DNA of 64,000 nt, from assembly GCA_031772625.1 (NCBI GenBank), contig CM062817.1, forward strand, positions 951,102,842-951,166,841, read 5' to 3'. Positions 36,400 through 47,846 of the stretch are shown in pieces. Numbering within the stretch: position 1 is the first letter of the stretch; each line of letters opens with the position of its first letter. The translations under genes and the position numbers were made by a program. Source of the DNA: Pinus tabuliformis (lineage: Eukaryota > Streptophyta > Pinopsida > Pinales > Pinaceae). The notes beneath the pieces were generated by a model. The model did no database searches. It was not told the DNA's origin and was given only the letters and a program-made list of their open reading frames with translations.

Positions 36400-37188
36400 T
36401 GAAAGATATTTATGATGATTTGAATGTTAGTTCAAATTTTGTATTATTTTCATTCCAACCTTCTTCGTTTGAAGAATAAATTAGAGATCAAAATTGGGTG
36501 CAAGCCATCGATGAAGAAATTGAAGCTATTGAAAAGAATGATACATGGGATTTGGCTGATTTACCAAAGGGAAAAAATCTCATTGGTGTGAAGTGGGTCT
36601 ACATGACAAAGTTGAATGAGAAAGGTGAAACTGATATATTTAAAGAAAGACTTGTAGCAAAAGGATTCTCACAGCAACCGAGAATAGATTTTGGAGAAAC
36701 ATTTGCTCAAGTAGCCAGATTGGATATTGTAAGAGCAGTTCTAGGCACAACAACTCAGAATAAGTGGAAATTATATCAGATAGATATGAAATCAGCCTTC
36801 TTGAATGGAATTATAGAAGAAGAAATTTATGTGGAGTAGCCTCCAGGATATGAAGTTGAGAGTAACAAAGAGAGAGTTTACAGGTTGAAGAAAGCGCTCT
36901 ATGGACATAAGCAAGTGCCTAGAGCTTGGTATAGCAGAACTGATAACTACATGATCAAGAATGGATTTTGCAGAAGAAATATTGAACCTACCTTATACAC
37001 AAACATAAATGAGCATGGATGGTTTTTGATTGTTTTCTTATATGTTGATGACATGATTTTCATAGGTGATTTTGAGATAGATTAATTTAAAGCAGCCATG
37101 ATGAAAGAATTTGAGATGATCGATCTTGGCCTCATGAAATATTTTCTTGGCATAAAAGTTGAGAAATATGAAAATTGAATTTTTATTT
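36400..37188 (+). pseudogene. Copia C reverse transcriptase
   Basis: The open frame 36498-36839 has KWVYMTKLNEKGETDIFK, VAKGFSQQPRIDFGETFAQV and LYQIDMKSAFLNGIIEEEI. After one TAG, 36885-37085 has KKALYGHKQVPRAWYSRTD and FLYVDDMIFIGDF with an intact YVDD. It is better preserved than Copia B. It is cut at 37189 by the ribozyme-bearing insert. Confidence 0.94.
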
Positions 37189-37307
37189 AGGAATTTAGAC
37201 TTCTGTGATCCATAACATTGTTTAGATAATCTTCGGCAAAATCACATAACCAATCTTTTGTCGACGCGTTTCGAGCCAACCAGTGTGGTTCATCGTCAGG
37301 ACAAGTG
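37189..37307 (-). mobile_element. 119-bp Penelope-type (PLE) fragment: hammerhead ribozyme plus 3' tail
   Basis: Aligned with Copia B (15877-15910), Copia C has 119 extra bases between TTTTTATTT and AAAATAAATATGCC, with about three target bases lost. On the minus strand the insert reads CACTTGTCCTGACGATGAAC at its start and ends GATCACAGAAGTCTAAATTC. The right arm of the 53260-54667 element has the same start-to-end order: ribozyme, TGTGATTT-GCCGAAGA, ATGGATCACAGAAGCCTAAA. It is therefore a 5'-truncated copy of the same family, cut at the 5' edge of the ribozyme. No coding sequence. No clear target duplication. Confidence 0.8.
37255..37306 (-). ncRNA. Type I minimal hammerhead ribozyme (Penelope type), core intact
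   Basis: On the minus strand, stem I is UUGUC (37304-37300) with GACAA (37262-37258). The core box CUGACGA is 37299-37293, followed by one unpaired U. Stem II is GAACC/GGCUC with one A-C mismatch. The second box GAAA is 37272-37269. Stem III is a two-pair minimal hairpin (A-U, C-G around GC). Cleavage is predicted after C at 37263. Hammerheads in Penelope-like elements share the CUGACGA-N-stem II-GAAACG layout and tiny stem III. All catalytic residues are present. Activity is untested. Confidence 0.75.
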
Positions 37308-38105
37308 AAAATAAATATGCCAAATATTTGTTGAAAATATTTAGGATGGAAAGCTGCAAATCTGTCCCTACACCAGTTGCAATGGGTACAAAGTTAAGAA
37401 AGGATGATGAAGGATCAGATGTCAATCCAACTCTATTCAAAATATTGTTCGGCCACCTCATGTATCTCACAGCTACAAGACGGGATATCATTCAAGGAGT
37501 GAGTTTGATTTCCAAATTTATGGAGACTCAAAAAGACACACATTGGAGTGCAAGAAAAAAAGTTTTGAAATACATAGCAAGAACTAGAGATTGTGGAATA
37601 ATGTATGCAAGCACATAAAATACAGATTTGATTGGATACAAAGATAGTGATTTTGTAGGCAGCTTGGATGATAGGTAGAGCACTTTTGGTTTTGTGTTCC
37701 ATCTTGGTTTAGGTGTGATTTCATGGGCATCTAAGAAGAAACCCATTGTGACACTTTCGTCAATAGAAGCAGAATATGTAGCAGCAACATCAACAACATG
37801 TGAAGCAGTTTGGTTAAGAAGAGTATGTGATGGACTCAAGTAGAAACAACAAGGATAAAAAAAAATATATTGTCACAACACCTCAGCTATTGCACTATCC
37901 AAGAATAGTGTGTTTCATCAAAAGAGCAAACAAATTAATACTAGATATCACTTTATTAGAGAGTTTGTGAGCAATGGAGAAGTTCACTTGAAGCCTTGTA
38001 AATCTAGTGATCAGTTGGCTATTATATTTAATAATTCATTAGCACAAGATGTGTTTGAGTTTCATAGAAGAAACTTGGGTGTTGTAAGCCTAGCTGAGAC
38101 ATAGA
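37308..38105 (+). pseudogene. Copia C RNase H
   Basis: VNPTLFKILFGHLMYLTATR, WSARKKVLKYIARTRDCGIM, a degraded DSDF block and LSSIEAEYVAATST follow in order. The C-terminus is FIREFVSNGEVHLKPCKSSD (37952 onward). Stops lie at 37616 and 37678. Confidence 0.92.
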
Positions 38106-38169
38106 CCAATATGCATGTTTGAGTTCTCATGAGTCATGTTATAGTTTACTAATCATAATTAATGGGAAG

Positions 38170-38353
38170 GGTTAAAATAAGTTAATTGCTCATGCATGAG
38201 GAGTTGGATAAACATAGAGAGTCAGTTAACTGAGTGATTGAGTGTTTGAGTGTTGAGACAAGTCGAGTTAAGTGATAGATGACTTTTATTGTGTGGTTGC
38301 ATGTCAAGATATTTTAGGCAAGTCACTAGTTGGAAAAGGATAAATACCATTCA
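38170..38353 (+). repeat. Truncated 3' LTR of Copia C
   Basis: GGTTAAAATAAG (TG changed to GG) after AATGGGAAG. It follows the 5' LTR to GGATAAATACC and stops about 100 bp short. The next base belongs to LINE C. Confidence 0.88.
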
Positions 38354-40304
38354 CTCTCCACCGAGCTCGCCACCTTTGATGATTGATTTGTGGTGTGTTA
38401 GTCAAACACAAAGGGGAAAGACACCCCTAATTTTTAGAAGAGATGAACCACTAAACATTGCCTTCCCAACTGTTGCACTAAGGCATGGCCTCCCTCCACC
38501 CACATTGCCCCTTGAGTTCTTGCTTTCTCTACAATTGACTAGTCAAATAACCTTAAAACCCCATAGACTCACCATTGAACCCCACCGTGACTCTCAACCT
38601 CAATGAAAATTCACCAAAGTACACTTCTCTACCTTTATGAAGATTTATCAAGCTATCACCAACCCCACAAAGGACTCTCCTAACCAACCACTTATCCCAC
38701 CAAGACCAATCACATAAAGGGACACCAACCACAAAGCGAGCCAAGACCAGACCTCCTAGTTGGCAACCAAAGATGAAACTTCACACAAAGAGATAATAGT
38801 AATAGACACTTACCAAATTACTGCTACCAATTAAGAAATTAGGGCAAGGAATTGAAGATCAGTCCAGTGCGTCCGAATCAAAGTTGACCCACCGCACTGT
38901 GTGGCTAGGTTGTGACTAACCCCCATTCCAAGTGCCTGGATCGCACATTGCCTAGCTATTCACCACAACCACTAGCTTTGCGTAGTCATTCTCCTATGAA
39001 ATAAACTAGAAATCACGGTCTCTATCACGAGGATGCACATGGAAGGAGCCTATGCACACTTGGTCATTATGACCTTCTCCTCCTTCACTCACATACCAAA
39101 ATGGCTAACATTGTGAAAACCACTAGTCTTGCAGGTTTTATAAGTTGTCCTTTCTATCTCGATTCTTCTAAAATGTTGCCTCCACCTGGATTGGACATCG
39201 CCCAAGATTTTTCCACATATTACCTTAATGATCCACTTCATGTCAACTGACAACTGATGCCATCATGTCTGTCGGGCAAGCCAACCCCATCGGTGTCTCC
39301 AGATCAACTGCGACCAAGTGTGTCAATTGGGTAGACCTGTCTCATTCGTCTTACAGGGGTTACGGCTCAAAGCCTAAGAGAGAAGTGTCATGGCTTCCCT
39401 AGTTTTCTAAGAAGCCTACCACTTTTTTACCAGAATGCAACGAATGAGCAGTTGTGATATAGGGAATAGAGCAAACCAAGGTTTGGATTTTCTAAACAAT
39501 TAGATATAGATGTCATATTTTGATTACCTTTTGAATTAGGGATCCATCTAATAGCTTCTTGACTGCCTCTATCACTAATAAAGAGTCTTCTTCCAAATAT
39601 AATTTTCCATATCCATTTTCCAGGGAAATCGCCAGACCTCGGGCAGGAGTAGTGAAATAAACAATGTTGTTTCTCCTGTGGCCATGGTAGCTCGTAAAAA
39701 CTCCTAGATGTTAACCAACATCATCTCGAAATACTCCACCATAGCCCGCTATACAAAGGTTTCTTTTGGAGGTTTCGTCAAAATTTAGCTTGACAAATCC
39801 TCACAAAGGAAGAACGAAGGCTCCAAGAAAACAACACGAGTTTTCCACTGGCTTGAATGAGAAGCATGACACCCCTTCTAGAGTAATTTATACGTTCCTC
39901 AATATCTAGGCTTCCTAGCCCTCAACCTTCCTGTCTTGTTGTGCCTTGATATCCGATAGCATTGTCTCCCTAATATTGGTGTGAGGTTTGTCCCAAATTT
40001 TGCCACTCGTGACTCTCCTATCTTTGAATATGAATTTGTTCCTTTCCTTCCACAAATGCTAGAGGAGTAGGCATGGGGCTAACCTCCATGCCCTATTGAC
40101 TATAGGATTATTAAAAGGACGAGCTCGCTACATTATAAGGGTTTCCAATAAGCTATGCATATCTGTGTCCAAAATCCCAAATAGTTTTTGTATGATGTTA
40201 CAGAAGCCTTCCATCTGAGGGCAATTTTTTAATAAGTGTTACATCATTTTCACCTACTCTTTACACATGGGACATCGAGAGGGGTCGGCTACTACTTTGT
40301 GGTT
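38354..40304 (-). pseudogene. LINE C ORF2 3' part: zf-RVT and RNase H
   Basis: On the minus strand the zf-RVT block RCPMCKE...LLKNCPQMEGF (40270 onward) is followed by WRLAPCLLL and LWKERNKFIFKDRRV. The RNase H domain is VKLNFDETSKRNL (catalytic Asp region), AGYGGVFRDD, and LENGYGKLYLEEDSLLVIEA near 39600. Beyond about 39300 there is no clear coding, probably the 3' UTR. No poly(A) tract is present at 38354, so the 3' end is cut off by the junction with Copia C. Confidence 0.85.
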
Positions 40305-42520
40305 GTAACAACCGTGGTGAAAATTCCATGTAATAAAATTTAATAAAGGAAAAATAATAACCATGGTTATGAGACACTTATTCCAAGTTGAATGTTGGGA
40401 AAAACATCCTAGTGTGAGTGTTCATTTCAGTTATTATGGCTGAGTAAATTGACAAACGTAATGGCAAAGGCTTTGGAAAGGAAAAATGACATTTTTGGCA
40501 ATTTATTTACAAAATAATGGAAATTATGAGAAATGGGAGGTGAAAGGTCACATGTTACATCTAAGGAGGAAAATGAAGGAAAATAATGGAAAATGAAGAA
40601 AATAGAGGCCACATTAATAAAAAGGCTTCTGAGGATCAGTTCATGGCTTTTGTTTAGTTCAGTTTTGGAGTTCTCTCTCTATTCTCTCTCTCTCACACTC
40701 TTGGACACTTAGAGTTTTCTTGGAGCACTTCAACATTGGATCAAGAAAGGAAAAGAGGGCAAAGAGGAAGAAAAATATCAAGCAAGACAAAGCAGGATCA
40801 AGCAACTACAATGGGTTTACTTGCAGGTATTGATTTGCATGTGTGATTTCCTTACTAGATTTGGCATGCATGGTTATGCATGTGTGTTCTTGGTTCTCTT
40901 GTTGTCATGGGCATGGGATTTTCTAGGTGTGACAGTGTTCTTCAGCCTTTCCTTTCCATTTCCGGATAGTCATGGTGTGTTGGGGTTCTCATGTTTTGGT
41001 TGAGATGGATTTCCGAATGGATTTAGAGTTGAGTGAGGTGGATCTCTAAAAGGTAGAAAATGTGCCCTAGTGATCCCTGAATGAGACTCTGGATTGTTGT
41101 AAATCCAGTGGCTTAGTGACCCCTAAACCAGACTGTGGGTTGCAATAAATCTAGGTATTGTGTGCCTAGGAATCTTCGATCGACGAATGGCGGGATACAC
41201 AGTAAAGCATAGAGGTGGTTTCCATTGTTGAGGCCTAGGAATCCTTGTCGGTGAATGGTAGGATATACAATAAATCCTAGAGGTTGGTGTCACGATTATG
41301 TCCTAGTGATCCCTGGATCAGACTGTGGATTGTGGCAATACCTGGAGACGAATAGAGAAAAAAATTCCTTGTGGGGTAGGTGGACAAATCCAATGGCATC
41401 CATGCTTGTTTATGGCTTAGTGATACGATGAGGATTGCGGTAAATATTTATTCTATTGATGAGGGTGAGGTGGTCTAACCTAGGGAAGCCCTGGTTGGTT
41501 CTTTTAGTTTGAGTCCCACATTCATGCTTGGAATATGCCACGGGGCATGAAGATATGGTCTTCAAAGATAAACTTGTTTTACTTAGACATTTAAATTTTT
41601 ATATCTAGATGAATTCATCATGCTTTCCTCTTTTTAACAACAAAGAGCTTTCCTCTTTTTAAGTTTTGTTTCAATCCACTGTTGGATCCTTCATGCAGCG
41701 TATCTATACATTTTCATATTTTTATTATGGTTTATTTAAACGGGTTAATACATATGGAAAAGGTTGTTGCTTGTTTCAAGATTGCTGGGAGCTACTGTAG
41801 TATTATGTTGTGATCTATATTAATGAGTATGCTTTGATGCTGAAGAGATTCCAGTTATATTGCAGAGATTATTGTGGTATGAATGTTTTGAAATCGTTAT
41901 CCTTTAGTTTATGTGTAATCTCCTTTATGTTGTCTTCTTAATATGCTTTAAAGGTGTATGGAACAACTATGCTTGAATTCATTTCACATGCTCTTGTCTA
42001 GTTGCTCTAAAATGTTTTAGTTGCAAATGAAATGTTTATACCTTTGAATGCTTTGTATTTTTCCTCTTGATATTCATTCATCCAAGTTGCAGTAATGAAA
42101 TATTGTTCTGCCATTATAGATGAGTGTCTTGATGTTCTTATTCTACTATACTACAAATTGCCTTCTTATTTCGAAACTGTACTAGTCAAGCCTCTGTATA
42201 TAAATCTGGTTGGGAAATGCATAGGCATGATGGACCAGGAAGGTCATGATCACATTGCATTAGTTTCCTTAGAATCCTCTACCACCCCTAAATCAAAAAA
42301 TTAAACACTTTCCAGATCTGGTCTCTATTGAAGTTTGTTCTTGAAAGCTTTTATCTCTGAGTTTTACTGCTGAGGGAGTCCCCTTAGGCTGAAGAAGACC
42401 AGTTGATCAACCATAAGAGGTTTTTTGTTACCTCTGTGGTCCTTTTCCTTCAACCTAAAAGGAAATCATAGAGTGCTAACACGTAATACTACAAAGGAGA
42501 GGATTTTTTAGAGTACATTA
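40305..42520 (+). other. Unassigned 2.2-kb sequence replacing the LINE C reverse-transcriptase core
   Basis: LINE C breaks off at RT motif FRPISLCNVL (about 42530) and resumes with zf-RVT at about 40300, so most of RT is missing. The intervening DNA starts TGTAACAACC and has TC-rich, CTCTCTCTC-rich leader-like sequence near 40670. It could be an LTR or solo LTR. I find no matching end or coding domain. An imperfect internal repeat lies at 41065-41350 (TAGTGATCCCTG, GACTGTGG, CCTAGGAATC). Confidence 0.45.
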
Positions 42521-44100
42521 CATAGAGATATGGGTCGAAAGCCCCCGACATCTTTAGACTGATTAGATTTGGGGATTAGGGTTAAGAATGTGGCATTCAC
42601 CCCCACCCAGACTTGTCTCTAGCATCTTGATTCCTCCATAACCTCGTGCATCTCGTTCCCAACAAATTGTTATGATGCCTTAAATAAATCAGTGATGAAT
42701 CCATCTGGGACTAGAGCTTTGTTACTAAGCATATCCATGACTGCTTCCTCAACTTCTTGGAGGGTTATTTCCCTCATGAGGGCCTCATTTTTCCCTTGGG
42801 AGACCAACTTAGTGATGTGCTAGGTGATTATGTCTATAGCTTTTGAATGGTCTACAAGATCCTTGGTTAATATCTGCTAGTGGTAGATGACCAATTCCTA
42901 TTCTATTTATTCATGCCTAATCAAGTGAGCACCCTGCTGCAAGGTTAGGGAGAAAATGTGATTATGGTGTCAATGTTTGATTAGGGCCTTTTGAAAGAAG
43001 CGAGTGTTCCTTTCACCCTCGTGTAACCATTAGACTCTGGATTTTTGTCTCCAGTACATCTCTTCCTTCTTCCTCCTATATTTAAGATATATCAGTACAT
43101 GACCTTCCTCCTCCGCCAGAGCTTCATTCCTCCCATTTCCAATGATAGTAGCTTGTATCTCCTCCATTCTTTGCTCTAAACATTGTTTTCCTTGAAAAAT
43201 GTCCCCAAATTTCTCCTAGTTCCATTGTTTGATGTGAAGCTTCAATTCCTTTAGTTTGAGTTGCAACATGTGCATCCAGTTTCTCCCTTGGACCTGGATT
43301 TCATTCGATCAATTCTTGACTTTGGGGAGGAATTCTTGACGTTGGAGCCAAAACCATTCGAACCTAAAAGGTCGGTTCTTAGGAGATCATTTGAGGTTGA
43401 TTTCAAGCCTAATGGGCCAGTGGTCTGATCTGAGGCCTGGGAGGATTGTTACTTCCATGTAAGATTCCTTACTCACCATGTCTTCAGTCACAAGAAACAT
43501 ATCCAACCTGTTGGTGATCTGATGGGTACCTCCTTGCCGATTGTTCCAGTAAAGACTCTATATATGGATCCACATCCACCAAGTGTAGATCTTGTATCAT
43601 GTCCTATAATTTAGCTGGTGTTGCATCTAGCCTCTGTATCCCACTAGTTTTTTGGTCCAAATTTTTAATCAAATTAAATTCCCCCTGATAATCCACCCTA
43701 GACCTTGGACAATTTGGTGCAGGGATCAGAGTTCCTCAAGAAAGCCCTCCTTTCTACATGACAAGGTGGACCCATAAGCCATAAAGACCCAAAATTTTTC
43801 TCCTAGCCCAAGGTAGCAAAAGCGGCCTATCAATATGCTTGGGGTATCCATCTAGTGATTGAATATAATTTCTCTAGGGTCCCATATCACTGCTAACCCT
43901 CTCACACTGCCTTTCGAATCTATGGCCATAACTTCACATCCTGTCCAACACCGAGCTAGAATATCTCCGAGTGCCGAAATATGAACCTTGGTTTCCTAAA
44001 GCAATACTATATCCAGTTTCTCTTTCATGATATTTTCTTTTAAATAATGTTGCTTACCTAAACTATTCAGGCCCCAGATATTCCATGAAACTATCTTCAT
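42521..44100 (-). pseudogene. LINE C ORF2 5' part: endonuclease and RT start
   Basis: The ATG at 44100 opens MKIVSWNIWGLNSLGKQHYL, then DIVLLQETKV (catalytic Glu) and SVRGLAVIWDP. Further on are RLDMFLV and LRSDHWPI, the conserved end of the APE-type endonuclease that nicks target DNA. The linker WLHEGERNTRFF and KALVPDGF lead into RT. The frame has stops and one-base shifts. It ends at FRPISLCNVL near 42530. Confidence 0.9.
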
Positions 44101-45397
44101 AAATTATATGATGTAGGGGGGAGTAAATACTTCATTATCTTATTAATTTTCCGAGAGTTTAGCAAAAACAACTATGTGGCCTTGAGGGTTTTCCGTGATT
44201 TTTTACACCCCTCACGACTACAATCGTTTGTAGCATACTCAAATTTGTGCAGTTGTGATGCCCCTTTGCGTCTCGCCCTTGAGGAGCCCCCATTAGGGGC
44301 AAGATTAGATTGCCGACATTGCCCGTATAAATGTAGAAAATGGTGGAGTTGTTCAGTTGGAATGAATTGTGCTTCTGCCCTAGCCCATGTTCTTAGAAAT
44401 TCCAACATTGTTTTCTCATTGGCTTCAAGATTGTCTTGTTGGTCCTCCGCCTCCAGAATTGAGGTCGTGTTCGCTAGTAGTTCCTTCAGGAGTGAGTCTC
44501 TACTTGGCTCCTTTGGTGATATTTGCTTCATTAGTGCTAGGTTCTCCATTTCCATTAGTTGTTCCAGTGGAGTGACCTGTTCAAGCACTAGAGTATCCTC
44601 CAGGGTTCTACCTATGAAATGATGGTAAATGGATTCTCTTCAATGACTGCTTTAGGGTTAGTCAGATATCCTCTATTTATGAATAGCTTCCTTTGAGGAT
44701 TTCCCAGGTGGATGGTCCTTACTTTTCTTGTCACTTATTGGTTACTCCTGAGGTCTGGCTTTTGTTAGTTCCTTGCCCCGGTCTTCCTTGGTTCCTGCGG
44801 CTGTGTGATACCTCCTGGAAACCCCTGCTTCTTTCCTGCTCCCTTCACTCCTGTTCCTCTACTATAGTAAGACAGAAATCCCAAATGAGATGACCATGTT
44901 TGTGGTAGTAACAAAATTTGAAACGGTTGGGTCCAAACAACATCATGGTACTCTAGATTGATCGAAGCAGGGAGGGGCTTCAAAATATTCATGTAAACAT
45001 AGATTCTGGCATAGGAAGCATTCCTGCGCCACTTGGTTATCTCTGAAACCTTGAAAAAATTCCCTATAGCATTACCACTCCCTTCTAAGATATTGAGTTC
45101 GCAGAAGTCATCTGGGAGCGAAAAGAGTCAAACCTAGATTGGGGCCACCAAGAACTCCTTTTCTTGGTTGTAACATTCCTCCCAAAACCTCATAAACAAA
45201 CCAACATTGTTCATGAAGTAAGGGCCATTTTCAAAAACACTCTTTCTATCCTTCAGGTCTTCAAAAATCACTATGAAGAATCCTTTTTCCCTAAGACGCA
45301 ATTCTATTGCTCCTTGTGGCTGCCATTTCACCTGAATCCATTGGATTATTTCTTGTTCTTTTGGCCAAATCCCCATGAAATTAATAATAAACATGTA
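44101..45397 (-). pseudogene. LINE C ORF1 (DUF4283, degraded zinc knuckle)
   Basis: The open frame 45394-45134 has INFMGIWPKEQEIIQWIQVK and GFFIVIFEDLKDRKSVFENG, the DUF4283 domain. GNAIGNFFKVSE follows in another frame. A knuckle-like CYYHKHGHLIWDFC near 44910-44870 has lost its first Cys pair. The frame 44588-44172 is the acidic C-terminal region (LEQLMEMENLALMKQ). Homology to LINE B ORF1 begins abruptly at about 45397, so the copy is 5'-truncated there. Confidence 0.85.
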
Positions 45398-46887
45398 AAA
45401 AATATAGATGAGTACTGTGTTTTTTGGTATACGGTCAATTTCTTAGAATAATAATGATAATGGGGATATTTTCTTTTTCGGTATATGGTTAATTTCCTAG
45501 AGTAGTAATGAGGACCCGAGAAGCACAGTAAGTAATGGTCCAACATACTAGATGTGATAAGTGATGACGAATCCATAGTTGCCAAAATTTTGTATTTGTT
45601 TAATTTTGTGGAATCTATAGTTGCCAAAATTTTCGTTACACATATATGTGATAAAATTGCCAAAATAACTTTTTCACATATGTGATAAAATTCCACAAAT
45701 ATATGTAATAAAATTTTACTTATAATTTTTTTATCAAAATAATTTTGAGTAAAATGTAAACTTGGAGTATATTTTGTTTTTGGATTTAATAGAAAACTTT
45801 TTTATTTGCATAACTAATAATAATAATAATAATAATAATAATTAATTAATATATGTAAAACATATATATTAAAAAAAGAAAACATATTTTTAATCATGTT
45901 TATACCTTGGTTTATCAATATCACATACCAAAAATATCATAAATCATAAAATCATAATTCACTTTATATGACACTTGTTCACATAACATCATTTTTTTAA
46001 ATTAATCAATTTACTTAAAAAATTAAAAAATTTCCTAAAAATTAAATCTCTACAATCCACTTAATAATTATTAATAATTAAATTAAAATTTCTAAAATCA
46101 TATTACAACACAATATAAACAAACATATAATAAAACAAAAAAACATTTTTTTAATATATGCATCTCCTTCTCATTAAGCTAATATACATTAAAAAAATAA
46201 AATAAAAATTTAATAAAATAATGATTACGAAACACGAAGTACCCCCAGGGTACGTGGACCCAAGGTAGCGACCTTGTATCTCAAGTCAAATTTGGTGCCG
46301 CATCGATTGTGATGCATCATGCTATAAAGTTATGCACATAATATATTGAAAGATTGGTTAGCAAATGATGTACTTACCAAATGTTAAGGATGATGACAAA
46401 CACGAAAGTTTAAATATATGAAGATCGCCACAAAGATGGATATGAAGATATGGAGAATTAGGTTTCTTCAACTATGAAACAAGAAAGTAAATTGTACATA
46501 GGAAGTTTCGTTTTTCCTCTTCTTTTAGTTTAGTTTATATTAGTTCTATCCGTTAGTATATGTCACCATTAAGCAGATATGGAGTTGGTTAAATCCAATA
46601 ATCTTATAATCAAAATTTACTATCTTAAAATTTAATAAATCAACAAAGTGTTAAAATAATATAAACAATATTAAATAAAATTTTATTTAGATTCAAAATA
46701 TATATAATAAATCAATGTTTAAAAAAAATACATAAATTAAGGGGGAATTGGGACATGTCCAACTATACATGAGATATTATAGAGTTTGGGCCTTTGGACA
46801 AATCAATCAAATATTAAAATAACATAAAAACAATAAATAACATTTTAACCAAAAGACTCACAATCTGTATAAGACATAAATGTTTAA
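45398..46887. other. AT-rich spacer with small repeats
   Basis: No gene. GGTATACGGTCAATTTCTTA at about 45427 recurs with changes at about 45480. A TAGTTGCCAAAATTTT motif recurs near 45579 and 45614. An (AAT)n tract lies at 45817-45841. Near 46237-46310 is a less AT-rich patch (CCCCCAGGGTACGTGGACCC) of unknown nature. Confidence 0.55.
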
Positions 46888-46947
46888 AATAAGATACGTA
46901 AATTAACGAGTTGAAACAATAAGATACATAAATTAATGAGTTGAAAC
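46888..46947. repeat. 30-bp tandem duplication
   Basis: AATAAGATACGTAAATTAAC and following bases occurs twice at 30-bp spacing with two or three mismatches. Confidence 0.9.
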
Positions 46948-47589
46948 AAGTTGGTTTGGCTTTTCGCCTCTGCCCATTAACAATGTTGCCTAGGTTGTTA
47001 TCATTGGTTTCTACCTATTATGGGGTCTTAGTTTTAGATATTGTTATTTTTTTTATGTTGAGATGGCATGGAAAGAAAATGTATAGATATTTTTTATTTT
47101 ATTGTAAGTGGTATGGTGTAAGTGATTTATAGTTTTTTAGTCTTTTAAATCATGGTTACGTTTCTGGTCATATGAGCATGTATTTTATTTTCTACTTTTG
47201 ATTCCATCAAAAAATCTTGTAGAAATAGGTTCTACAAGTAAAAATCCAAGAAATAGGTCTTACAAGTTTGAGTGCCTATATTGATGAAGTAAATACAAGT
47301 AATATCTCTAAATTATTAATACATAATTATTAACACATTTTACATTGCTAAAAATCTGTGAGATGGGTTTTACATGTTTATTATTAATTTGTTTTGAAAA
47401 AAAATAAAAATTACACCTCCAAAATATTAACACACCTTATATTGTTTATTAAATTATTTTCTACCAGTAAAAACTATATGGTATTTAAAACAGGTTTAAA
47501 TAATTAAAAACCATGGTCATGAATTTATTTTCTAAAATTAAAAGTTATATGATATTAAAAGATACTTGAAAATTATTAGTCATTTAAAA
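46948..47589. other. AT-rich spacer, no gene recognised
   Basis: The 63-codon frame 46941-47132 shows no domain. A GAAATAGGT-TACAAGT motif is repeated near 47222 and 47254. Confidence 0.5.
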
Positions 47590-47846
47590 TGGAATTAGTA
47601 GAGGAGGAGTGACTTGTCTGGGCCAAGCCTGCTCACCTTTCGAATATTGTGTGTATGATTGGAGGAGAGGAGAGAGCTTTGGTTCTAGGGAGCGGCAGAG
47701 AGTACCACGCATCCATGGAGACATAGGGAGGAGGGAGCTCCACTCCCTCCTATAGGGATATGGTAGCAGACATAGGAAGAGGAGGGAAAAGGGACAAACC
47801 TCCAAAGCCCTTGGAGGTCAACACAAAAGACACAGAAAATTAGAAG

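Larger units (their letters stand above)
33026..38353 (+). mobile_element. Copia C: decayed Ty1/Copia element, sister of Copia B
   Basis: The 5' LTR is whole (33026-33310), but the 3' LTR stops at 38353, after about 184 of 285 bp. The internal order is gag, protease, integrase, RT, RNase H. The sequence closely follows Copia B throughout, including LTR ends, primer site and gag start. A 119-bp Penelope-type fragment interrupts it at 37189-37307. The 5' flank is ATATT; no matching flank survives because the 3' end is missing. Confidence 0.93.

Noticed and set aside
37189..37307. Retrozyme (small LTR retrotransposon with hammerheads)
   Set aside because: Retrozymes have type III hammerheads in LTRs with a primer site and polypurine tract. 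Here the ribozyme is type I with a minimal stem III, and no LTR structure is present.
44176..44622. 148-codon plus-strand open frame
   Set aside because: Shadow of LINE C ORF1, which is on the minus strand and has homology to LINE B ORF1.
45394..47590. Leader of LINE C above its ORF1
   Set aside because: Homology to the DUF4283 region stops sharply near 45397 and the DNA beyond is AT-rich with other repeats, so LINE C is 5'-truncated.
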